In this document: positions 56,706-64,000 of the stretch, piece after piece | Layout of the letters: every line of letters begins with the position of its first letter | Numbering within the stretch: the first letter of the stretch is position 1 | From: Aphrocallistes beatrix | Lineage: Eukaryota > Porifera > Hexactinellida > Sceptrulophora > Aphrocallistidae | DNA length: 64,000 nucleotides | Assembly (NCBI GenBank): GCA_963281255.1 | Contig: OY725492.1 | Location: forward strand, 4,581,571 to 4,645,570 | Direction of reading: 5' to 3' | Notes under the pieces: model-generated | What the model saw: only the letters and a program-made list of their open reading frames with translations | Told to the model about the DNA's origin: nothing | The model's database searches: none | Translations under genes and position numbers: made by a program

Positions 56706-57243
56706 CAGGGTTACCATACGTCCTTTTTTAGAGAGGACAGTCCTTCTTTTTTGCTACCTGTCCTTTTTAAAATATGCTGTCCTTTTTGTCCTTTTTTTTC
56801 GCTTTTTGTCCTTATTGTCCTTTTTTTCGCTTTTTGTCCTTTTTGTTCTTATAAACTCATTCTTGTCCTTTTACGTTTTACTTGTAGATTATATACTAGA
56901 ATGGCTATCATGATGATTTAGCATATTTTGGAAATCGAAACCCTAGGTGAGAATTTACATATATGTCCGCAGCTTCACAAAAAAATTCAAACCGATATCT
57001 CTTAAACTCAGGTCTGTACACCACATACGGCCGGACACCAGCACTCATTTTAGAACTGTGCTACTATAACATTATATTGGATCAGAGATCCAATATAATG
57101 ATATTGAAGCACACTGAAAACTTTCAAAACAATTCCTTGGGGTGCTAGCACCCAGACAGCCATTATTGTCGTCATCGTTTTTCTAAATCTTCGATCTATC
57201 CCTGAGTGTCCTTTTTTTTATGACTGAGGAGATGGCAACCCTG
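56706..57243. mobile_element. hAT-like MITE, copy 2 (538 bp)
   Basis: Same family as 29196-29691: starts CAGGGTTACCATACGTCC, ends ATGGCAACCCTG, contains the same central palindrome around 'ggatcagagatcc'. It is flanked by an exact 8-bp duplication, TCTATGGC (56698-56705 and 57244-57251). Related flanks near 26812, 50675 and 61440 show the unoccupied site. Confidence 0.85.
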
Positions 57244-57468
57244 TCTATGGCGGAGGTTTTGTAATTAAGATAATTCCACAAAACTTCAATAAACAAAATC
57301 TTGATAGGAACGAATGTTATTTTTTCTAATTACAAATTGGAAATAAATATACAATCCAATCGTAACTAAGAAATATTAGATTGGAACTATAACATGGAAG
57401 TATGCATATGGAATGACGCACATCAACAATACAAGAGTTCAGATAATGTTACAGCAGTGGAATGTCTA

Positions 57469-58512
57469 TTAACTGATATTATTAATTGGTTGGTTGGCTC
57501 TGTTCGGCGATGCTTTCGGAGTATTTTTGAGAAATGGAAGTGGTTGAGGATGCGACACAGCTTTAGCCAAGTCGTCTGCCAGCTGACTCAGCGACAAATT
57601 CACACCTTCCCCGACCTCCTGTCGTGAAGGGGTCTCCTGGAACCTCCCAGGGGGCAAACTGGAACTATACCCGGAACTAAGTCTATTCGGGGTGCGGTCT
57701 CTCCGGATTTGTGGCTCCCAGGCGTCGTGGGTGGCAGCGTGTGGAGTGGCGGGCTGGTAGGAGGAACGAGGACGCGGTGTCTCCGTCCGTGCCACAGAGG
57801 TCTGGTGCGACACTAAGAGGTCTGGGAGGGCGGGGAAGTTCGGGAGAGAGGGGAGGGATGGAATGTCAGAGATGTGGTCTCGTGTGTCGATGGAAGTCCG
57901 AGAAGAGGTCCTGCTGAGGGAGAGTGGTTCCTGTCGCATTGGGACGCCGGAATTAGACCAACTCAGAGGTAGGAATTAGACCAACGTTTAAGGTAGGAAC
58001 AAGACCAACGGAGAGGTAGGAATGAGATCACTTTTTAACAGTATTAAACATGTTGATTTAGAATTGAAAACAGTGCAACCATACAAAATTTCTCCTTTGC
58101 ACCTAACTCAAAAGGCTTACTTTCACTTTTCTCTTATAATGAATGTTTCCGACATAAAACGCCTGCTTTCGCTCTCATTTGGCCACATTATTTTCTGAAA
58201 ATGTCACTATACCCCCCACAGGGAACTGAACGTTGGTCTAATTCCTAGCATCAGGCTAGTTGGTCTTATTCCGCTCCCCCGTCGGATTGTCTGCATGGCA
58301 TGCTGTCGCTCTAGAGCCGACAGTCTGGCGCCTATTCGTGCCACTTCTGCTTCCTTGAGTGACAGATTGTGTCTCAGTCTCTGAGAACTCTCCTTCTCAG
58401 CTGATAGGTCAGCTGTTAGGGAGGAGTGGCTAGCTATCAAGTTTGAGAATCCTCGCGACTCAGAATTGTGTCTCTCTGTCTGCTGTCTCATCTCCAGACG
58501 GAGTGACGTCAT
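57469..58512 (-). pseudogene. C3: coiled-coil terminal exon, split by a 340-bp MITE
   Basis: Copy of the C4 exon. The 5' part (58512-58289) and 3' part (57940-57469) are separated by the element at 57941-58280, which shifts the frame and brings a stop. Apart from that both parts are open. The acceptor reads 'cttccgcattcccag'. Next to it lies truncated T16. Confidence 0.7.
57941..58280. mobile_element. MITE with 8-bp target duplication (340 bp)
   Basis: The ends 'gggacgccggaattagaccaac' and 'gttggtcttattccgctcccc' (each near 21 bases, imperfect complements) form terminal repeats. Flanks GTCGCATT (57933-57940) and GTCGGATT (58281-58288) are an 8-bp duplication with one change. Sub-terminal 'ggtaggaattagaccaac' is repeated directly at the left end. 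It is hAT-like by duplication length. C2 and C4 provide the empty site. Confidence 0.7.
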
Positions 58513-58710
58513 CTGGGAATGCGGAAGAAATCCATTTCCTGTAACAAACTACGCAGATTGTAGCATAGAGCTTCCTATCAGGCAGTGAAATAGCGTATTT
58601 AGTACTAGATAGGCATGTTCTCGATGTTAAGTGGTGTGTGTAGGTATTACTAGTACTACTAATTCACTTCTGGCTACATGCTAAGATTTCCAGTTAAGCA
58701 ATTATATGAA

Positions 58711-59031
58711 CAAGCGCGCTTCGCTTGCTTGCGCTGCGCGGCTGCCGGACACTTTGTGTCCGCCGGAGGCTCCCTTCGGTCGCCAGGGGTCACATGGATT
58801 AATTATAGGGGATAACATCTACAAAATATGTCTGTCTTACTGTTATAATTGATATCACTCGAATATCACCAAATTTATCAATTTTAAAATTTGTGATGAG
58901 TCATCATTTTTTGATAATAGTTGCATCATAAGTGAGGTATGTTAGCATACAGATTCTATTAAAATTTAAGCTTTCTATCTCCTATAATGGCTGAGTTATG
59001 CTCGAATAACTCTGTTGCTTAACTTTTAGAT
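58711..59031 (-). mobile_element. Helitron-like element, subfamily B, inverted; truncates T16
   Basis: The plus strand starts CAAGCGCGCTTCGCTTGCTT (complement of the hairpin end), then the GC-rich block, and the body in reverse to 'cgaataactctgttgcttaa'. At about 59031 it changes abruptly into the middle of the T16 exon 2. The 5' part of the element is missing. Confidence 0.55.
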
Positions 59032-59801
59032 TCTCTGAACTTTAACTTCACACCCGTATTGAGAATAAGGACACTCTGTTTCTTGTAGAGGACACTCCTG
59101 ACTGAGATGGATAGATTTGTCCTTCCTTTTCACTCGAAATTCTTCACTGCATTCAATCGGACATGGAATAGGGAACTCTTCACATACTTCTAGATGTTCA
59201 TTCATGTCACATGCTTTCACACTAACACTACAGTATTCACACTTGACAGTTCGCATGGGACAACATGTCCTGTGTGTCTCTACTCTCCTTCTCTCCACTC
59301 TACTCACTTCTTCCCTTTCATCTCTACATCCCAGAGGACACGCCACAGGAAATAACTCACACTCTTCTAGATGATGGAGTAGCTCACTCACTTCATTTTT
59401 CCAATCACAGCCTTTCTTCTTCAATGGACAATAAACCTAAATATTTATAAAGAAGAGATAAACAAATGAAGAGATTTAAAAAAATTTCGTGATTATAAAT
59501 TCTAACTCACTTGTTTCTCGTTGACTGTTTCACGATTTAATTCAGCCATTTCTTTGTCTACATATTCTGGAATACAAAGAGAACAAGCTACTCCGTGTTT
59601 ACCATCTTTCACAAACGAACACGCATCTCTCAACATTCCTCTGCAGTAGTTACAGAGTAGAAACTTCCCTTCTCCTTTTTCCGTTATCTCTTCCACCAAC
59701 AACTCTGTTCTCCATCCTCCGTAACTACCATCATCTCGTATCACATACACTAACTTGTTTATTTCTGAGTTAGGTTCTGGTACAGACGTTTTCTCTGTCA
59801 T
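59026..59801 (-). CDS. T16: RING-like/zf-TRAF protein truncated before MATH
   Basis: Exon 1 59511-59801 (97 codons, MTEKTSVPEPN) and exon 2 59026-59436, 74-bp phase-0 intron. The zinc-finger series is complete up to CPYSQYGCEVKVQR, where a Helitron-like element joins and gives Ile then TAA. The predicted product is 233 residues with no coiled coil and no MATH. Both exons are otherwise undamaged and splice sites are canonical. It may be a gene dying through loss of its 3' half, or a stable short product able to interfere with full-length relatives; the second is speculation. A Tc1 element lies 117 bp 5' of the ATG. Confidence 0.65.
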
Positions 59802-59917
59802 TATTCACTCGTCTAACAATTCAGAACAGAATTAGTTTGTCTAAACACTACAAAGCTGAGTATTAATTACTCAATGAGTGACTATTTAAATAAAGTATAT
59901 TCTATTGTTGTAACATA

Positions 59918-61246
59918 CAGTGTGTCCCATAATTATTGAGACTACAGTCATTATTATGCAACCTTTGCGATTTTAGTAAATATTCTTTTGCCACCTTATT
60001 TTTCTTTATAGGCCTATAATGTTGATTCGATTTATCGCTACGCAAATTTTTATTTCTATTTTCAGTGTATTTTTATTTTTACAAGACTTACAAAATGATG
60101 ACGTCATAATTATTACGTAAATCCTTTTCATCTTAGAATATTTGATATTAAACATTAGATGGATCAATTTAGCAAGCGGGAAGAAATCAGAATACTTCTT
60201 CAAGGTAGAAAACACACAGTAAATCAAATATCTAAAACCCTTGGTGTTGGCAGGGCGACTGTATTTCGTGTTCAGAAGACTCTCAACGAAGGAACAAGTT
60301 TACTCCACAAGAAAGGTGCAGGAAGGCCTGCTAGCCTTCGAAATTCTATAAAGCATAGTGTGGCGCGATATGTTAGACATGATAAGAAAAAGTCAGTACG
60401 TGAAATTGTCAATGATCTAGAAAAGAAAAGTGATATCAAGGTGTCCAAGAGCACAGTCGGAAGATGCCTACAGAAAATGGACTATAGCAAGCCTTGGGCG
60501 ACTTCAGCTCCAATGTTAAGTGAAAAAAATCGACTTTTACGTGTTGAGTGGGGAAAGAAAAATCAAATATTCACTGGTGCCATGCTGTGTTCGCGGATGA
60601 AGCGTCTTTCTGGCTGAAAGGTGGTAGAGTTAGACTGTGGACAAAGGGTAATCAGAAAGTCATCCAACCCACAACAAAGCACTCCACCAAATTACACATT
60701 TGGGCAGCTTTTTCGAGTATGGGGACCTTCCCGCTATGTATTTTTATACGGAATATGGACGCTACCTTCTTCGTCAACATATTGGAGTGGCATTTGATTG
60801 AACAAGCTCTAGTTTTTCATGGTGATAGGTGGTTTCTTATTCAGGATAATGACCCTAAGCATACCTCAAGGATCGCCAAAGCTTGGATGGAGAAAAATAT
60901 GAAGAAAAATCAACGAGAATGGCCAAGTCAAAGTCCCGATCTTAACCCGATTGAGAATATATTTGGTTGGATCAAACAAAAGCTGTATAGAGACAACTTT
61001 ACTAGCCTGGTACAACTAGAAAAGAGAATCCAAGAAATTTGGGATTCTATCACCCCGGAGTTTTTAGCTCCATACTACAAATCAATGCGTCGTAGGTGTA
61101 AATTAGTGGTGGAGAACAATGGTTCAAAGATAGATTATTAAACGTAAACAAAACTTTCTTAGATTTATTTGTTAAAACATTCATATATTTATCGTGGGGC
61201 AAAATATCGTCATTTATGTTAGTCTCAATAATTATGGGACATACTG
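59918..61246 (+). mobile_element. Tc1-like DNA transposon, complete ends (1329 bp)
   Basis: Starts CAGTGTGTCCCATAATTATT and ends with the near-complement 'aataattatgggacatactg'; TA duplicates at 59916-59917 and 61247-61248. Related T units read 'gttgtaacataatattcc' without it (for example near 26622). It contains a frameshifted transposase. Inserted about 117 bp 5' of the T16 ATG, it splits the upstream region from its usual flank. Confidence 0.9.
60159..61141 (+). pseudogene. Tc1-like transposase, one frameshift
   Basis: The N-terminal frame (60159-60617) has the helix-turn-helix DNA-binding part (QISKTLGVGRATVFRVQKTL, then GRPASL, then VSKSTVGRCLQKM). The C-terminal frame (to 61141) has the catalytic part: VFADEASFW (first Asp), FLIQDNDPKHTS (second Asp) and SQSPDLNPIENIFGWIKQ (Glu). 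The two overlap in different frames around 60565-60585, so about one base is gained or lost after EWGKKNQ. I count 35 residues between the second Asp (IQD) and the Glu, one more than the usual 34. The rest looks intact, suggesting recent inactivation. Confidence 0.85.
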
Positions 61247-61645
61247 TAATATTCCTTTATAAATCTAGGAACTTGTCAATGGATATAATCACACGAGAGA
61301 TTCGATAAATGTTAGAAGGAAAGCATTGACTTTAATCTTTATCTTAAGGAGTAACAAAAACGTAGCACCAGCTTTATGGAGATTATCGAGAGTTGTAACT
61401 ATTCTAGAATATTCGGACAAATTCTTCCCTTTTAGAACTTTATGGTGGAGGTTTTGTAACCAAGATAATTCCACAAAACTTCAATAAACAAAATGTTATT
61501 TTCTAATTACAAATTGGAAATAAATAAATAATCCAATCGTAACTAAGAAATATTAAATTGGAACTATAACATGGAAGTATGCATATGGAATGGCGCACAT
61601 CAACAATACAAGAGTTCAGATAATGTTACAGCAGTGGAATGTCTA

Positions 61646-62341
61646 TTAACTGATATTATTAATTGATTGATTGGCTCTGTTCGGCGATGCTTTCGGAGTA
61701 TTTTTGAGAAATGGAAGTGGTTGAGGATGCGACACAGCTTTAGCCAAGTCGTCTGCCAGCTGACTCAGCGACAAATTCACACCTTCCCCGACCTCCTGGC
61801 GTGAAGGGGTCTCCTGGAACCTCCCAGGGGGCAAACTGGAACTATACCCGGAACTAAGTCTATTCGGGGTGCGGTCTCTTCGGATTTGTGGCTCCCAAGC
61901 GTCGTTGGTGGCAGCGTGTGGACTGGCGGGCTGGTAGGAGGAGCGAGGACGCGGTGTCTCCGTCCGTGCCACAGAGGTCTGGTGCGACACTAAGGGGTCT
62001 GGGAGGGCGGGGAAGTTCGGGAGAGAGGGGAGGGATGGAATGTCAGAGATGTGGTCTCGTGTGTCGATGGAAGTCCGAGAAGAAGTCCTGCTTAGGGAGA
62101 GTGGTTCCTGTCGCATTGTCTGCATTGCATGCTGTCGCTCTAGAGCCGACAGTCTGGCGCCTATTCGTGCCACTTCTGCTTCCTTGAGTGACAGATTGTG
62201 TCTCAGTCTCTGAGAACTCTCCTTCTCAGCTGATAGGTCAGCTGTTAGGGAGGAGTGGCTAGCTTTCAAGTTAGAGAATCCTCGCGAATCAGAATTGTGT
62301 CTCTCTGTCAGCTGTCTCATCTCCAGACGGAGTGACGTCAT
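61646..62341 (-). CDS. C4: coiled-coil terminal exon of an unidentified gene, open
   Basis: 231 codons open from the splice-acceptor position (minus strand 'ctgcatttccag' before MTSLRLEMRQ) to the stop after NANQ-like PNRANQSINNIS. The N-terminal 80 residues are a charged coiled coil (EKESSQRLRHNLSLKEAEVA, ARLSALERQ). The rest is Ser/Pro-rich and probably disordered (SLSRTSSRTS, LPSLPNFPALPDPL), with a short amphipathic stretch (LSLSQLADDLAKAV) near the end. Because it opens at an acceptor, this is likely the last exon of a longer gene whose 5' exons are absent here. I do not recognise the family; centrosomal or cytoskeletal coiled-coil proteins look like this but that is a guess. It is the only uninterrupted copy of four. 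Confidence 0.5.
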   Translation of the reverse strand: MTSLRLEMRQLTERHNSDSRGFSNLKASHSSLTADLSAEKESSQRLRHNLSLKEAEVARIGARLSALERQHAMQTMRQEPLSLSRTSSRTSIDTRDHISDIPSLPSLPNFPALPDPLVSHQTSVARTETPRPRSSYQPASPHAATNDAWEPQIRRDRTPNRLSSGYSSSLPPGRFQETPSRQEVGEGVNLSLSQLADDLAKAVSHPQPLPFLKNTPKASPNRANQSINNIS

Positions 62342-62399
62342 CTGGAAATGCAGAAGAAATCCATTTCCTGTAATTCAACTACGCAGATTGTAGCTCCTT

Positions 62400-62777
62400 A
62401 TAGAGCTCCTATCAGGGAGTGAAATAGCATATTTAGTACTATATAGGTATGTTCTCGATGTTAAGTGGTGTGTAGGTACTACTACTCATTCACTTCCGGC
62501 TACGTGCTAAGATTTACAGTTAAGCAATTACAACAATTATATAAATCATTGTATATCTCTTCGAGGAAACAAGTAATGAATGAGGCTTTATACATAATTT
62601 ATATTATAAATAATAAAACTTGTCTAAGTTGTTTGAAGTCAGATTAAACATTAACAATCAAAGTTAACGGAGAAAAGAAGGACTAGTAAACGTTTAATTC
62701 AAATCCAGATATACAAGCTAGAGTCTATAGAAACTAATCACTAAACACAACTGTTACTACAAGTAGGTAGGAGAATA
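62400..62777. repeat. Shared 3' flank of T7, T15 and T17
   Basis: The sequence from 'cggctacgtgctaagattta' through 'aacaatcaaagttaacggag' to 'actaatcactaaacacaact' recurs at 30060-30320 and 53155-53439, each just 3' of a TRAF stop. It probably includes the 3' UTR and was duplicated with T and C. Confidence 0.55.
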
Positions 62778-64000
62778 TTAATTTGTATCTAAAATTAATT
62801 CCAAAGAAATTTTTAGGATTATTGAGTCGTCTTTAGAGTATTTCTCTTGTAGTAGATCAGTATGGGAGATAAATTCAGGGGGACCGCAACCATCATTTCT
62901 TCAGTACTTGGTTGCTTGAAGCATTCAGGAAACTTCTTCAAATTTTTCTCTGTAATTTCACCATTCTTTTCATAATTGTCTTTAGCATCAAGTTGGTTGA
63001 TAAGTACCCAAGATCTTTTGTATCTGATCGGCCATTTAAGTGTGCCATCCCATTCTCCTTTCATGATGATAAGATATAAACCAATATAATTATCATTATG
63101 AACCCATTCCACACATCCTCGAAACTTGTACAATCCTACATAGAACGGATCACTGTATGTGTCCACATTTTGTAAGATTTTATTCTTTACTCCACTGATT
63201 TTCCATTCAAGATTTCCTTCAGCTCCCAAGCTAGAAACCATTGGAATTAACAAAGATTGGAATTTCTTTAACTGATCAATCTCTTCGTTACCTGATACTG
63301 CCAGATGTTTGCGCAGACCTTCTTTCCCTTCCTGTAAGTCCACAATTAGTTCCACTGAAATCTTTAGCATTATGGAGTCGTCTTTAGAGTATTTCTCTTG
63401 TAATAGATCAGCATGAGAGATAAATTTAGCTGTACCTAAACCTATATTCTTCTTAGAACTTGGTTTACTTAAGCATTCAAGAAACTTTCCCAAATCTTCC
63501 TCTGAAATTTCACTATTCTGTTCATAATTATCGCTAGCATCAAGTTGGTTGATTACACCAGAGATCCTGTGTATCTGATAGGCCACTTGAGTGCATCATC
63601 CCATTCTCCTTTCATAATAGAAAGAAATAAACCCACATAATTATCATCACTAACCCACTGAACCCATCCTTGAAACTTGTACATTCCTACATAGAACGGA
63701 TCACTGTATGTGTCTTCTTTCTGTGAAATCTTTTTCTTCACTCTCCTAATTTTCCATTCAAGATTTCCTTCAGCTCCCAAGATTGAGATCATAGGAATTA
63801 ACAAAGATTGGAATCGCCTTAAATGATCACTCTCTTTAATAACTGCTAGTTTCATTTGTTTGTGTATATCTTCCTTCCCTTCCTGTAACGATGATCGATA
63901 CTCTTCATTCTCTTTCTGTAACGTTGTTACTTCACTTTGTAAATTAGTAAGTGTTAGATTTAGATTTTTTTGAATATCTTCATTCTCATGTTGTTTCAAG
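62778..64000 (-). pseudogene. T17: multi-MATH TRAF unit, partial at window end, two frameshifts
   Basis: The part in the window holds a coiled coil (LTNLQSEVTTLQKENEEYRS) and two MATH domains joined by the VDLQEGKEGLRKHLAVSGN linker seen only in T15. One base is missing near 63554 (VLINQLD of the first MATH) and one T near 62897 (STEENDG of the second), shifting the frame each time; the normal stop would be at 62778-62780. The zinc fingers and exon 1 lie beyond 64000. It is a second member of the multi-MATH subgroup; sequencing error in homopolymers could explain one or both shifts. Confidence 0.75.

Noticed and set aside
3470-58740. Regularly recurring 17-25 base GC-rich repeat, at first sight CRISPR-like
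   Set aside because: Copies are dispersed, in both orientations, at the ends of longer repeats; there are no regular spacers and this is animal DNA. They are transposon termini.
1-64000. tRNA or rRNA genes
   Set aside because: No cloverleaf with A/B boxes or rRNA-like segment was recognised by eye on either strand; a tRNAscan-SE run would be needed to exclude a tRNA.

Overview
This is AT-rich animal nuclear DNA. It has short GT-AG introns (61-100 bp when nothing is inserted), no operon-style packing, and is dense in DNA transposons, MITEs, one LINE and microsatellites. The dominant genes encode a RING-like N-terminus, TRAF-type zinc fingers, a coiled coil and a MATH (TRAF-C) domain. Fragments with an NLR (NACHT-family) signature lie among them. 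This combination of expanded TRAF/MATH and NLR-type genes with very short introns is most like an early-branching animal; I suspect a demosponge, but the sequence alone does not prove it.

The window is a minus-strand tandem array of one gene family, numbered here T0-T17 by coordinate. Each complete unit has two exons. Exon 1 (about 97 codons, start MAEKTSVPEPN) carries the RING-like Cys pairs and ends at a CAA|gtgagt donor. Exon 2 starts at atttag|GTTTATTGTCC (VYCP) and carries the zinc fingers, coiled coil and MATH domain. The intron is always phase 0. Intact: T2 (7664-8884), T4 (15208-16594), T7 (30321-31851), T13 (45456-46595), T14 (48009-50364) and T15 (53440-56391, three MATH domains in tandem). 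T16 is open but has lost MATH. T1, T5, T6, T8, T9, T10, T11 and T17 are broken by nonsense codons, frameshifts or deletions. T0, T3 and T12 are single-exon remnants.

Three other sequences travel with the array. (i) An NLR-like fragment (motif FSHLTIQEF), N1-N5 at about 1.0-2.2, 17.9-18.8, 22.0-22.9, 36.5-37.3 and 47.0-47.2 kb, usually just 5' of a TRAF unit. (ii) A C-terminal coiled-coil exon of an unidentified gene, C1-C4 at 28.7-29.9, 50.8-51.5, 57.5-58.5 and 61.6-62.3 kb, each just 3' of a TRAF unit. (iii) A mariner-like transposase fragment, M1-M3 at 19.0, 24.1 and 47.5 kb, just 3' of T5, T6 and T14. The array therefore grew by duplication of multi-kb modules.

The rest is mobile DNA: an L2/CR1-like LINE (10.7-12.6 kb) that cuts a MULE transposase remnant, a Tc1 element with TIRs and TA duplications (59.9-61.2 kb) in the upstream region of T16, hAT-like MITEs with 8-bp target duplications, several TA-flanked MITEs, and a Helitron-like family ending in a CAAGCG-AAGCG-CGCTTG hairpin that occurs head-to-tail and shows no target duplication against an empty paralogous site. 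Because duplicated modules give empty and filled sites side by side, many insertions can be delimited exactly within this window.
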